Positions 17,891 through 26,955 of a DNA stretch of 45,625 bases are shown here, one piece after another. Position 1 is the first letter of the stretch. Every line of letters starts with the position of its first letter. Where the stretch lies: the NCBI GenBank assembly GCA_007131295.1, contig SLQW01000134.1, positions 1 to 45,625 on the forward strand, given 5' to 3'. Under the pieces are notes generated by a model. That model worked only from the letters and a program-made list of their open reading frames with translations, did not search any database and was not told where the DNA came from. The position numbers and the translations under genes were made by a program. This DNA is from Pseudomonadales bacterium. Lineage in GTDB: Bacteria; Pseudomonadota; Gammaproteobacteria; Pseudomonadales; Azotimanducaceae.

Positions 17891-19057
17891 ATGGATTTCG
17901 CACTCTCCGAAGAACACCGCATGCTCGAGGAACTGGTGGCGAAGTTCGTTCGCGACGAGCTGCTGCCTCTCGAATCCCGCGTGCTTGAACGCGAGGCGAG
18001 CGGTGCCGGTGCGCATCTGACGCCCGCGGAAAAGGCTCCCATCGACGAGCGTGCCCGGAAGCTCGGCCTCTGGGGCCTCGACGCACCTGAGGAAGTCGGG
18101 GGCATGGACCTTCCGACCGAGGCGATGATCGGGGTCAATATCCACATGGGGCGGACCATCACCCCCTACACTCTGCCGCCCGATTCCCCGAACCTGCGTA
18201 TGCTCATGGTGGCCGCGAACGAAGATCAGCGGGAGCGTTATCTCGCGCCCTACGTGCAGGGCGGATTGGTATCTGCGATTGGCATATCCGAGCCCGGAGC
18301 GGGTTCGGATCCAGCCGCCATGGTGACGCGAGCCGTGCGCGATGGGGACGACTGGGTCATCAACGGCCGCAAGATCTGGATCAGCAGAGCCGCCGAGGCG
18401 GATTTCACGATCCTCATGGCGGTCACCGACAAGGAAAAGGGTGCCCGTGGCGGCATCTCTGCGTTCCTCATCGACCGCAACACGCCAGGATTCAATGTGT
18501 TGCGACGTATTCCCATGATCGGCGGCACATTCACCTACGAGGTGGCGCTCGAGGACTGCCGCGTGCCCGGCGCCAATCTGCTGGGCACCGAAGGCAAGGG
18601 CTTCGCCCCCATGCAGGTGCGTCTGTCTACTCGCCGTCTGCAAATGGTCGCCTGGTGCGTGGGCATGGCCGAGCGGGCGCTGGAGATGATGTGTACCTAC
18701 GCACCCGAACGGGTGACCTTCGGCGCTGCCCTTGCTGAGCGGCAGACCGTGCAATGGTGGGTCGCCGATGCGGCGACACGGATCCGCGCGACGCGTCTGA
18801 TGGCTTACGAAACCGCGTGGAAACTCGATCAGGGGCAGGACGTGCGGACGGATGTTTCCATGGCCAAGGCCTACGCAACCGAGATGGCGTGGGAAGTGCT
18901 CGATCATGCCATGCAGACGTTCGGCGCCATGGGTATGACCAAGGAACTGCCGCTGCAGCTCATGGCCTCCCAGATCCGCACCATGCGCATTTACGACGGA
19001 CCCACCGAAGTCCACCGCTGGGTGGTCGCACGAGACCTTCTGGGATTGAAGCGCTGA
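17891..19057 (+). CDS. Acyl-CoA dehydrogenase family protein
   Basis: A 388-residue flavoenzyme with the acyl-CoA dehydrogenase signature ISEPGAGSDPAA (about residues 132-143), NGRKIWISRA, and the C-terminal RIYDGPTEVHR motif. At the position of the usual catalytic Glu in the YEG motif it has Asp369, a variant common among ACAD10/11-like members acting on branched or hydroxylated substrates (from memory). It would introduce a 2,3-double bond into an acyl-CoA, passing electrons to ETF. It sits 6 nt before the lipid transporter permease, so co-transcription with that operon is likely though a functional link is unproven. Confidence 0.92.
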   Translation: MDFALSEEHRMLEELVAKFVRDELLPLESRVLEREASGAGAHLTPAEKAPIDERARKLGLWGLDAPEEVGGMDLPTEAMIGVNIHMGRTITPYTLPPDSPNLRMLMVAANEDQRERYLAPYVQGGLVSAIGISEPGAGSDPAAMVTRAVRDGDDWVINGRKIWISRAAEADFTILMAVTDKEKGARGGISAFLIDRNTPGFNVLRRIPMIGGTFTYEVALEDCRVPGANLLGTEGKGFAPMQVRLSTRRLQMVAWCVGMAERALEMMCTYAPERVTFGAALAERQTVQWWVADAATRIRATRLMAYETAWKLDQGQDVRTDVSMAKAYATEMAWEVLDHAMQTFGAMGMTKELPLQLMASQIRTMRIYDGPTEVHRWVVARDLLGLKR

Positions 19058-19063
19058 GCCCAG

Positions 19064-20182
19064 GTGGACGCAGACACACCTGCCATCGAATACCAGGACA
19101 AGCGCTGCACGCTGCGCGGCAGCTGGGTGCTGCGCAAGCTCGCACCCAGGCTTGATGATCTGGACGAGGAACTCGAAGCGGCAGCCGCACAAGCGGATGC
19201 CGATTCGCTGCACTGGGATCTCTGCGACGTCGACCGGCTGGACAGCGCGGGCGCCCTCCTGCTCTGGCGGGCTTGGGGACGCCGTTTCCCCGAGCACCTC
19301 GATATGCGCGCCGAGCACGAGCCGCTGTTCGAGAAGTGGACGGAGCACGCTCTCGACTACAGTCCGCCGCGCAAGCCCTGGTCGACCCGAGCCCTGGCAT
19401 GGCTCGCTCGCTTCAGCCGCGCCGTGGTCGATCACGTCCGCGGCGGTCTCGTGGTCATCGGCCAGTTCGTCCTCGATTGCCTGCATTTGGCAAGCCATCC
19501 ACGGCGGATACCCTGGCGCGAGATGTCGAGCACGATCTTTCATGCCGGCGGTAAGGCGCTCGGGATCACCGCCCTGGTCGGGGTGCTCATCGGTATCGTC
19601 ATTGCCTATCAATCGGCGATGCAGCTTCGCCTCTACGGGGGTGAGGTGTTCATCGTCAATATCCTCGGTTTCAGCATCACGCGTGAACTCGGTCCGATCC
19701 TGGCAGCGATCCTCGTCGCGGGCCGCTCCGGGTCGTCCATGACCGCGCAGCTCGGTGTCATGCGACTCACCCAGGAACTCGATGCCATGACGGTGCTTGG
19801 CATCTCTACCAGTGAACGTCTGGTGTTTCCCAAGGTCATAGGGCTCACGATTGCGTTGCCTCTGCTGACCATGTGGACCATCGTGCTTGCCATGCTCGGG
19901 GGCATGGTCGCCGCCAACCTGGCGCTGGATATGCCCTATCGGCAGTTCCTGCGCGCGCTACCGGACACTATGCCGCTGGTGAACCTCTGGATCGGTCTCG
20001 GCAAGGCGGCCGTTTTCGGGATATTGATCGGTCTCACCTCAGCCTATTTCGGCCTGCGAGTGCAGCCGAATACGCAGAGTCTCGCCGCCGAAACAACCCG
20101 TTCCGTGGTAACGGCCATCACGCTGGTCATCGTCCTCAATGCGTTTTTCTCGGTAGTGTTTCGGGAAGTGGGGTGGACATGA
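19064..20182 (+). CDS. MlaE-family lipid ABC transporter permease with N-terminal STAS domain
   Basis: A 372-residue protein starting with GTG 6 nt after the dehydrogenase. Residues 1-105 form a STAS-like domain (LHWDLCDVDRLDSAGALLLWR resembles the SpoIIAA core), followed by a permease with several membrane helices and the MlaE hallmark ITRELGPILAAILVAGRSGSSMTAQLG (about 205-232). In the classical mla operon the STAS protein (MlaB) is separate and controls the ATPase; here it is covalently joined to the permease. It works with the ATPase, MCE protein and lipoprotein that follow to move lipids between the membranes. Its stop overlaps the ATPase start (ATGA). Confidence 0.92.
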   Translation: MDADTPAIEYQDKRCTLRGSWVLRKLAPRLDDLDEELEAAAAQADADSLHWDLCDVDRLDSAGALLLWRAWGRRFPEHLDMRAEHEPLFEKWTEHALDYSPPRKPWSTRALAWLARFSRAVVDHVRGGLVVIGQFVLDCLHLASHPRRIPWREMSSTIFHAGGKALGITALVGVLIGIVIAYQSAMQLRLYGGEVFIVNILGFSITRELGPILAAILVAGRSGSSMTAQLGVMRLTQELDAMTVLGISTSERLVFPKVIGLTIALPLLTMWTIVLAMLGGMVAANLALDMPYRQFLRALPDTMPLVNLWIGLGKAAVFGILIGLTSAYFGLRVQPNTQSLAAETTRSVVTAITLVIVLNAFFSVVFREVGWT

Positions 20183-20964
20183 TGGAGCGGGAAGTGGTCA
20201 TGGAGATGCGCGACATCGGCACGCGCTTCGGCGATCTCGTCGTGCATCGACACATCGACTTGAGACTGTACCGCGGTGAGCGTCTTGGCCTTTTAGGAGG
20301 ATCTGGAAGCGGCAAGACCGTGCTGATGCGCGAAATGATCCGGCTGCAACGGCCCACATCCGGTCATGTAGAAGTTTTCGGCGAGCGTCTCGACGACATC
20401 GGCGCTGCCGACCTGCAGCGCCTGCGCAACCGCTGTGGCGTGCTTTTTCAGCAGGGGGCGCTATTCAGTGACCTCGACGTCTTCGACAACGTAGCTCTGC
20501 CGCTGCGGGAACTCGGCGATATTCCGGAACGCCTGATCGCCGACCTGGTCTGGATGAAGCTCGCAGTCGTCGGCCTCGAGCCGGAAGTTGCCGGCCTGCG
20601 GCCCGCCGAACTCTCGGGTGGCATGGTGAAGAGAGTGGGTCTTGCGCGTGCGCTGGCCCTGGAACCAGAGCTGCTGTTCCTCGACGAACCCACCTCCGGC
20701 CTCGACCCGGTTTCATCGGAACGATTCGTGGAACTGCTCCGGTCTTTGCATCGTGATCTGGGTTTCAGCATGGTCATGATTACGCACGATCTGCACACTT
20801 TGCGTGACCTTTGCGACACCGTCGCTGTACTCGCAGAGGGTGAGCTGGTCGCGCATGGTCCGCTGGCGGAAGTACGGCAGAACGACCATGCTTTCGTTCA
20901 GGATATGCTCTGTGGACGCCGCGCGGCCCGCGTGCTCGACGCCACACCGGAGGACCATGGGTAA
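20179..20964 (+). CDS. MlaF-like lipid transport ABC ATPase
   Basis: A 261-residue ABC ATPase with Walker A GGSGSGKTVL (about residues 39-48), Q-loop LFQQGALFSDL, signature LSGGMVKRVGLARAL, Walker B LLFLDEPTSGLD and switch His in MITHD. The QGALFSDL and GGMVKR forms are typical of MlaF. The ATG at 20179 overlaps the permease stop by 4 nt; an adjacent ATG at 20182 is equally possible. It powers the lipid transporter encoded around it, and its end overlaps the MCE gene by 8 nt. Confidence 0.94.
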   Translation: MMEREVVMEMRDIGTRFGDLVVHRHIDLRLYRGERLGLLGGSGSGKTVLMREMIRLQRPTSGHVEVFGERLDDIGAADLQRLRNRCGVLFQQGALFSDLDVFDNVALPLRELGDIPERLIADLVWMKLAVVGLEPEVAGLRPAELSGGMVKRVGLARALALEPELLFLDEPTSGLDPVSSERFVELLRSLHRDLGFSMVMITHDLHTLRDLCDTVAVLAEGELVAHGPLAEVRQNDHAFVQDMLCGRRAARVLDATPEDHG

Positions 20965-21868
20965 TCGAAGCTACGCCCTGCTCACGGGGCTGTTCATCCT
21001 GGCTCTCGGCACCGCCGTCGGCATGGTGGCCTGGTGGATGTCGGGTGGACAGACCCAACGCGCGCCCTACGTGGTGGTCAGCAAGATCGAGGTGGCCGGC
21101 CTCAACGATTCCTCCGTGGTTTTTTACCGCGGGGTCCGAGCCGGGCGCGTGCTTGCCATACGCTTCAACCCTGATGACGTCCGCGAGATTCTCATCGACA
21201 TCGAAGTTGATGCAGCCCTCCCCATCACCAAGGGTACCTGGGCGACCCTGCGGCCACAGGGCGTAACCGGCCTCGCGCAACTTGCTCTGCATGATGACGG
21301 CGCCGAGCCCGTCCGGCTTGCAACAAGTAGCGCTGATCCCGGGCGCATTCCCATGCGGCCCGGTGTGCTTCAGCGCCTCACCGACAGCGGCGACGAGGTG
21401 CTCGGGACTATCGAACGGCTCGGCAGCAACCTCGAGGATCTCCTCAGCGAAGAGAACGTTCGCCGCGTCGGCAGCATTATCGAGAACGTCGAGGAGACCA
21501 CCGCAAGGCTGAAGGCGTTCGACCGCCGGCTCGATCCCATGATCGAGGGGTTACCGAGACTCACGGATGAAGCCGTGCTGCTGCTCGACGAGTTGCGTAT
21601 CCTGGTGCGCGGGCTCGCAGTGCTTCCACCCGAGCTCGAAGCCTTGACTCGAGATGCGCGCGAACTCTCGACAACGGGACGCCGTATCGGCGAGGAGCTG
21701 CATGCGGAGCTGACGCCCGCGTTGACAGCCACGCTCAATGAGCTCTCCCAGACCGGTGTCGAGATCCAGCGTCTGGCGCGGCGTCTTCAGGACCAGCCTC
21801 AGAGCCTGTTCCACGGACCTCAGACTTCCCCGCCCGGCCCAGGGGAACCCGGCTACCGCAAGGAGTGA
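20957..21868 (+). CDS. MCE (MlaD/PqiB-like) periplasmic lipid-binding protein
   Basis: A 303-residue protein with one N-terminal membrane helix (about residues 7-27) and a single MCE domain (about 38-115; VVVSKIEVAGLNDSSVVFYRGVRAGRV...TWATLRPQGVTGLAQLAL region), followed by a long alpha-helical region (about 145-280) rich in Leu/Glu/Arg heptads, longer than the tail of E. coli MlaD. Such tails form a hydrophobic tube spanning part of the periplasm. CGGAGGACC directly precedes the ATG at 20957. The next gene starts within the ribosome-binding region at its 3' end. Confidence 0.92.
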   Translation: MGNRSYALLTGLFILALGTAVGMVAWWMSGGQTQRAPYVVVSKIEVAGLNDSSVVFYRGVRAGRVLAIRFNPDDVREILIDIEVDAALPITKGTWATLRPQGVTGLAQLALHDDGAEPVRLATSSADPGRIPMRPGVLQRLTDSGDEVLGTIERLGSNLEDLLSEENVRRVGSIIENVEETTARLKAFDRRLDPMIEGLPRLTDEAVLLLDELRILVRGLAVLPPELEALTRDARELSTTGRRIGEELHAELTPALTATLNELSQTGVEIQRLARRLQDQPQSLFHGPQTSPPGPGEPGYRKE

Positions 21869-21870
21869 AC

Positions 21871-22500
21871 GTGCGCTTTTGCCCTGTGCATCATGACGCC
21901 CGGCTCGTCGGGCCCGGAGCCCCTGTCCTGTTGCTGCCGATACTTCTCCTATCGCTCCTGCTCGCGGGCTGCAATCCACTGCTGCCGACGCCGGAGGAAC
22001 CACCTGACCGCTTCGACTTCGGTCCGTTACCGGTCGCAGACGAGCTTCGAGTACTACCGGCACCCACGCGTCTGCAGGCGCTGCGGGCACCGAGCTGGCT
22101 TGCCGGCCGGGGGATCCCCTACCGGCAGCTGCATCGACAGCCGGAAGCGATCCGCTACTATGCCCGCCACGCCTGGGTCGCCCCGCCCGCGGAGCTCCTG
22201 CAGCAGCGTCTCGAAAGCCAGCTCATGATTGACCGACAGGATGCCGACTCATGGATGCTCGACGTGGAGCTCCTGAGCTTCGAACAGGTGTTCGTCAGCG
22301 AAGACGACGCCTATGGGGTAATCAGCATGCGCGCCACCTTGCGGGAACGTCGCGGCGAAGGTCGCAGTCTGAGTCGACAATTCAGGCTGGAGGAGCCGAT
22401 TCCAGCCAACGTTCGTGGTGCGGTGAGTGGCCTGCCGAAGCTGGCTGACGCGGCACTCGCCGATCTCATCGATTGGATCGCCGCGACTGTGGCCGAGTGA
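21871..22500 (+). CDS. ABC-type transport auxiliary lipoprotein (PqiC/YmbA-like)
   Basis: A 209-residue lipoprotein: a hydrophobic signal ends in lipobox LLLAGC (Cys34), followed by the ABC_trans_aux fold seen in PqiC (FDFGPLP opening, ELLSFEQVFVSEDDAYGVISMRATL beta strands and a final ADAALADLIDWIA helix). It is expected in the outer membrane as the receiver of the MCE lipid bridge. AAGGAG ends 5 nt before the GTG at 21871, which I prefer over the overlapping GTG at 21865. Fourth and last gene of the transporter operon. Confidence 0.88.
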   Translation: MRFCPVHHDARLVGPGAPVLLLPILLLSLLLAGCNPLLPTPEEPPDRFDFGPLPVADELRVLPAPTRLQALRAPSWLAGRGIPYRQLHRQPEAIRYYARHAWVAPPAELLQQRLESQLMIDRQDADSWMLDVELLSFEQVFVSEDDAYGVISMRATLRERRGEGRSLSRQFRLEEPIPANVRGAVSGLPKLADAALADLIDWIAATVAE

Positions 22501-22501
22501 C

Positions 22502-22538
22502 GCCTCGCGCGCGGCTGGATTCAATCATGTCGCGAGGC
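22502..22538 (+). terminator. Candidate hairpin terminator after the lipid transporter operon
   Basis: GCCTCGCG (22502-22509) and CGCGAGGC (22531-22538) form an 8-bp perfect stem with a 21-nt loop, starting 1 nt after the lipoprotein stop. There is no U-tract, so it may be a 3'-end stabiliser. I see no gene in the rest of the gap to 22770. Confidence 0.4.
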
Positions 22539-22770
22539 ATTCACCCGGAATCGTGCTGATGTCGAAGTTCAGGCGCGCGACGATATCTGGGAGGTACTTC
22601 ACTTCAAGTCCTGCGGCATGCGTTCGTAATCGAATCGAAGCGCCGACACATGGCCCCGTGCGCTCACCGCTGATACTTGCTCATCCCGGGTCAAAAGGAC
22701 GGCCACGACTTGGCTGGACCTGCGCTGTCCGGTAGCGTACCGCCCCCCAATTCGAAGAGGCACGTGTCCC

Positions 22771-24237
22771 ATGTCTGAAGCCGATGGCGCCCACTATCGA
22801 GTCGCGGTTCTCGGTGCCGGCATGTCCGGTTTGTGCATGGGCATTCAGCTGCGCAAACATGGTGTCGGGGACTTCGTCATCCTCGAGAAGGCCGATGCAG
22901 TCGGGGGTACCTGGCGCGAGAACACCTACCCGGGCGTCGCCTGCGACGTGCCGTCGCACGTCTATTCTTTCTCGTTCGAGCTGAATCCGGATTGGACTCA
23001 CGCATTCTCTGGCGGCGAGGAAATCCGATCCTACTGCGAGCGCTGCGTAGAGCGCTACGGACTCGCACCCCATCTGCAGCTCGAAGCCCAGGTGCGCCGC
23101 CTGACTTTCACCGGCGAGCTTTGGCAGATCGAGCTCGCAGACGGACGCAGATTGACGGCCGACTTGATCGTGAGTGGCCTCGGGGGGCTGCATCGACCGC
23201 AGCATGCGGACATTGAGGGAAGGGACAGCTTCGCAGGCAAGCTCTTCCATACCGCGGAGTGGGACCACGAGCATGACCTCCGCGGGCGCAGGGTAGCGAT
23301 TATCGGTACCGGAGCGAGTGCGGCCCAGGTCCTGCCGAGCATCGCCCCTGATGTGGAGCACGTCACCGTGTTTCAGCGCTCCGCGGCCTGGGTCTTCCCG
23401 CGCATGGCACGGGACATTCCGCAGCGGCGGCGCGAGCGCTATCGCCGCTTCCCGCTGCTCATGCGCCTGCACCGCTGGATGATCTGGCTGCTGATGGATG
23501 CACTCGGCACCCAGGCGCTGCGTAGGGGAAGCTGGCTCCATCGGCGCATGGAGCGCTCAGCCCTGGCCTATCTGGAAAGGGAGGTCCGTGATCCAGAGAT
23601 GCGGCGCAAGCTGACGCCGGATTACGCCGCGGGCTGCAAGCGGCGCTGCATATCCGACGACTATCTTGCAGCCTTCAATCGCGCCAACGTTGCGTTGGTG
23701 ACGGAGGCTATCGAAAGCATCGAGCCCGAGGGCGTTCGCGATGCCAACGGCACGTTGCACCCGGTAGACACCATCATAGAGGCAACCGGGTTCAAGCCGT
23801 TCGACATCCACGAATATGTCGATATTCGCGGACGCGACGGGGTCAGCCTGCAGGATCGCTGGAGCGAACGGATCGAGTCCTACCGTACGGTGATGGCCCC
23901 GGGCTTTCCGAACTTCTTCATGCTGCTGGGCCCGAACAGTGCGACCGGTCACACATCGGCCTTGATCATGATCGAGTCACAGGCCCGCTTCGTCATTCAC
24001 TGTCTGCGGCTGCTTGCTCGCGAAGGCGCCCGGCACGTCGAGCCGACGACCGAAGCCACGGAGGCGTTCAATCACCGCATTCGCCGCGACATGCGCCAGA
24101 TGGTCTTCAGCGGTGGCTGCAATGCCTGGTACACGGACGCAAACGACCACAACTACACGCTCTGGCCGTATTCGGCGGCGCGCTTCTGCGTCGAATTCTT
24201 GCGTCCGAAACGCCGCGAGCTGAAGACCGAGGCCTGA
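22771..24237 (+). CDS. Baeyer-Villiger-type flavin monooxygenase
   Basis: A complete 488-residue flavoprotein with FAD motif GAGMSG (residues 15-20), the GGTWRENTYPGVACDVPS block, a fingerprint FAGKLFHTAEWDH (154-166) and the second Rossmann motif GTGASA (179-184). The fingerprint ends in WD rather than WP, a variant seen in many actinobacterial and proteobacterial members that act on steroids, ketones or long-chain substrates. The product and the physiological substrate are unknown. It converges with an aldehyde dehydrogenase. It is only distantly similar to the monooxygenase at the left window edge. Confidence 0.93.
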   Translation: MSEADGAHYRVAVLGAGMSGLCMGIQLRKHGVGDFVILEKADAVGGTWRENTYPGVACDVPSHVYSFSFELNPDWTHAFSGGEEIRSYCERCVERYGLAPHLQLEAQVRRLTFTGELWQIELADGRRLTADLIVSGLGGLHRPQHADIEGRDSFAGKLFHTAEWDHEHDLRGRRVAIIGTGASAAQVLPSIAPDVEHVTVFQRSAAWVFPRMARDIPQRRRERYRRFPLLMRLHRWMIWLLMDALGTQALRRGSWLHRRMERSALAYLEREVRDPEMRRKLTPDYAAGCKRRCISDDYLAAFNRANVALVTEAIESIEPEGVRDANGTLHPVDTIIEATGFKPFDIHEYVDIRGRDGVSLQDRWSERIESYRTVMAPGFPNFFMLLGPNSATGHTSALIMIESQARFVIHCLRLLAREGARHVEPTTEATEAFNHRIRRDMRQMVFSGGCNAWYTDANDHNYTLWPYSAARFCVEFLRPKRRELKTEA

Positions 24238-24240
24238 GCA

Positions 24241-24280
24241 CCGCCCCCCCCGCACCGAAGATGAAGGTCGTGGGGGGCGG
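24241..24280. terminator. GC-rich inverted repeat between convergent genes
   Basis: CCGCCCCCC (24241-24249) and GGGGGGCGG (24272-24280) form a 9-bp stem with a 22-nt loop in the 60-nt gap between the convergent monooxygenase and aldehyde dehydrogenase genes. It could end transcription from both sides; no U-tract is present. Confidence 0.5.
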
Positions 24281-24297
24281 AACGCTACGCGCGGTCG

Positions 24298-25701
24298 TCA
24301 ACGTGCCATGTTGATGACTTTCAGCTGTGTGAACTCTTCGAGACCCTCCTGGCCGAGCTCGGTCCCGATCCCGGACTGCTTTGCGCCACCAAAGGGGATG
24401 GCCGGACTCATGTCGGCATGCTGATTGATCCAGACCGTGCCGGCATCCATCTGCTCCGCAATGGCATAGGCACGGTCGAGATCCTTGGCCCACACAGAGC
24501 CCCCGAGCCCGTACGGTGAATTGTTGGCCCGGGCGACGACGTCCTCGAAGTCACTGTAGCTGATCACCGGAAGCACCGGGCCGAACTGTTCCTCGTCCAC
24601 CAGCCGCGTGCCATCGGAGATGTCGCGGACGATGGTCGGGCGGATGAAGTATCCGGGCTGGTCCAGCTCGTCGCCGCCGGCGACGATGCGACCGTGCCGG
24701 CCCGCATCCTCGATCAACTCCTTGACCCGCTCATACTGCATCTTGTTCTGCAGCGGACCGAGCTTGGTGCCCTGCTGCAGGCCGTCACCGACCACCGTGT
24801 CGTTGGCGATTGCAGAGAGCTCGTCGCAGACCTCGTCATAGATCGACTCATGCACGTACAGCCGCTTCATCGCGATGCAGACCTGGCCGCTGTTCTGGAA
24901 GGCACTTTGGAAGAGCTTCGGCGCCACCTCCTTCGGATCGACGTCGTCGAGCACGATGCCGGCGTCGTTGCCGCCGAGTTCCAGCGTGATGCGTTTGAGC
25001 AGTCCTGCTGCGCCCGCCATCACCTTGCTGCCGGTCGCCGTCGAGCCGGTGAACGAGACCTTGCGGACATCCGGGTGGGCGGTGAGCGCTCCCCCGAGGT
25101 CGTTGGCATCCGCAATGAAATTGACCACCCCTGCGGGGACGATGTCCTTGATCAGTTCCCCGATACGCAGCGTCGACAGCGGCGTGGTCGCGGCGGGCTT
25201 GACGATAAGCGTGTTGCCTGCAATCAAAGCCGGCGGAAGCTTGAACGCCATCAGCACCAACGGGAAGTTCCAGGGCACGATGGCTGCAACGACACCGAGC
25301 GGTTTGCGATGCGCTTCGATGCGCTTGCCTTCACTGTCTTCGAGTACCTTTACCGGCAGATCGAGGCTGGTGAAATACCGGCAGAACGCAGCCATGCCAT
25401 AAACCTCGCCGGTCGCATCGCCCAGTGGCTTGCCCTGCTCCTGGGTGAGCAACTGCGCAAGCTCGGTGGCATTGGCTTCGATCGCGTCGGCGATCGCATT
25501 GACCATGCGCTTGCGCTCATCGATCGGCGTCGCGCTCCAGGCCGGAAAGGCCGCCTTCGCGGCTGCGACCGCAGCGTTCAGCTGATTCTCTGAGGCGCGG
25601 GGGCAGCTGGCCAGCAGCGTCTCCGTAGCGGGATTGAGAACATCCATGGACTGGTCGCCTGCAACCAGCTCCCCGTTGATCAGCATCTTGTACTCCGACA
25701 T
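24298..25701 (-). CDS. NAD(P)-dependent aldehyde dehydrogenase
   Basis: A 467-residue ALDH-superfamily enzyme with PWNFP, the oxyanion/NAD block VSFTGSTATGSKV, general base Glu241 in LELGGND, and catalytic Cys275 in NSGQVCIAMKR. It oxidises an aldehyde to its acid; the subfamily (succinate-semialdehyde-like or general aliphatic/aromatic) cannot be fixed. I prefer the ATG at 25701, because AGGAG lies 9 nt upstream; the ATG at 25707 is also in frame but too close to it. The neighbouring convergent monooxygenase could supply an aldehyde-yielding ester pathway, which is only a guess. Confidence 0.94.
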   Translation of the reverse strand: MSEYKMLINGELVAGDQSMDVLNPATETLLASCPRASENQLNAAVAAAKAAFPAWSATPIDERKRMVNAIADAIEANATELAQLLTQEQGKPLGDATGEVYGMAAFCRYFTSLDLPVKVLEDSEGKRIEAHRKPLGVVAAIVPWNFPLVLMAFKLPPALIAGNTLIVKPAATTPLSTLRIGELIKDIVPAGVVNFIADANDLGGALTAHPDVRKVSFTGSTATGSKVMAGAAGLLKRITLELGGNDAGIVLDDVDPKEVAPKLFQSAFQNSGQVCIAMKRLYVHESIYDEVCDELSAIANDTVVGDGLQQGTKLGPLQNKMQYERVKELIEDAGRHGRIVAGGDELDQPGYFIRPTIVRDISDGTRLVDEEQFGPVLPVISYSDFEDVVARANNSPYGLGGSVWAKDLDRAYAIAEQMDAGTVWINQHADMSPAIPFGGAKQSGIGTELGQEGLEEFTQLKVINMAR

Positions 25702-25868
25702 GGGCATGCGCTCCTGACTCGCGATAAAGGCGGTATTGAATCATCAGTACCGAGCGAACGCATCCGTCCGAAATCCGCGGTGGGATCATCCGCCGCGAGC
25801 GCCCCCAAGCTGGACGCTGTTGGAGCCGGCGAGCTAATCTGCCACCTCCGCTGCCCGAGGCATCCGCG

Positions 25869-26951
25869 ATGCAGATATGGAACTGTGCCGGGTGCGACCA
25901 CACCCTGTACTTCGATAACTTCACCTGCCTGCGCTGCGGCGCTGCTTTGGGCTTCCTCCCTGACCGGATGGAAATGGCCGCGCTTCAAGCCGAGGGTGGG
26001 GGTGAGCTTTGGCTGCCGGTACAGGCCGCAGAAGCGGAAGGCTACCGTCGCTGTGCCAATGCTTCCGCGCATGATGCCTGCAACTGGATGGTTCCGGCAG
26101 CGGATAGCGATCCCTACTGCGTCGCCTGCCGCCTCAATCGCACCATTCCTGACCTGTCTGCGGGCAACAACCTTGCACTATGGAAGCGCCTCGAGGCAGA
26201 GAAGCGCCGGCTGGTTTATGGGCTCATGCGCCTTGGGCTGCCGGTAATCGGCAAGCCGGATGATCCCGAACGCGGCGTTGCGTTCGACTTTCTCGCTGAT
26301 CCCGATCCGCAGTTCCGGGAAGGGCCCGGAGTCGTCACTGGACACGCCGACGGGGTGATCACCCTGAACGTCGCCGAGGCCGACGATGCGGTGCGCGAGC
26401 GCATGCGGCAGGACATGGCGGAGCCTTATCGGACCATTCTGGGACACTTCCGGCACGAGTCAGGGCACTATTACTGGGACCGTCTCGTACGCGACAGCAA
26501 CTGGCTGGAAACGGTGCGGGAACGCTTTGGTGACGAAAGCCTGGACTATGGCGAGGCGCTCGAGCGCCACTACCAGGTCGGCCCGCCACCAGACTGGTCG
26601 GAGCGCTTCGTCAGCCACTACGCGAGTAGTCACCCCTGGGAGGACTGGGCAGAGAGCTGGGCCCACTACCTGCACATCGTGGATACCCTGGAGACGGCCT
26701 GGCAGCTCGGCATGCGCGTTCGGCCCAAGGTCGATGAAGCCGAGGAACTCAGCCTGGACAGTCATCGGGACCCTTATCGTGAGTCGCGTTTCCAGGTGCT
26801 GATGGACGCCTGGACGCCCCTGACTGTTGCGTTGAACAATCTGAACCGCAGCATGGGCCAGCCCGACGCCTACCCGTTCGTGCTGGCCGCGGAGCCGCTG
26901 GCCAAGCTCGAGCTCGTTCACGACATCGTCTGCGCCCAGCGCAGTGCTTGA
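25869..26951 (+). CDS. Putative zinc-binding metallopeptidase with N-terminal zinc ribbon
   Basis: A 360-residue cytoplasmic protein. The N-terminus is a small zinc ribbon (Cys6-x2-Cys9 and Cys20-x2-Cys23), with additional Cys residues in DACNW and YCVAC. The centre has an HExxH zinc-protease motif, His196-Glu197-Ser-Gly-His200, in GHFRHESGHYYWD. This is the architecture of a family annotated only as putative zinc-binding peptidase (COG4307-like, from memory). A distal Glu/Asp ligand is likely in the HPWEDWAESWAHYLH segment. Substrate unknown. It converges with the glutamate dehydrogenase gene, stops 4 nt apart. Confidence 0.85.
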   Translation: MQIWNCAGCDHTLYFDNFTCLRCGAALGFLPDRMEMAALQAEGGGELWLPVQAAEAEGYRRCANASAHDACNWMVPAADSDPYCVACRLNRTIPDLSAGNNLALWKRLEAEKRRLVYGLMRLGLPVIGKPDDPERGVAFDFLADPDPQFREGPGVVTGHADGVITLNVAEADDAVRERMRQDMAEPYRTILGHFRHESGHYYWDRLVRDSNWLETVRERFGDESLDYGEALERHYQVGPPPDWSERFVSHYASSHPWEDWAESWAHYLHIVDTLETAWQLGMRVRPKVDEAEELSLDSHRDPYRESRFQVLMDAWTPLTVALNNLNRSMGQPDAYPFVLAAEPLAKLELVHDIVCAQRSA

Positions 26952-26955
26952 TTGC

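Noticed and set aside
17741-19612. 623-codon open frame antisense to the acyl-CoA dehydrogenase and permease
   Set aside because: Low-information His/Gly/Arg-rich translation; both genes on the plus strand have full family motifs.
22501-22735. Small gene between the lipoprotein and the second monooxygenase
   Set aside because: The only open frame has no ribosome-binding site and no recognisable domain, and part of the region forms a hairpin.
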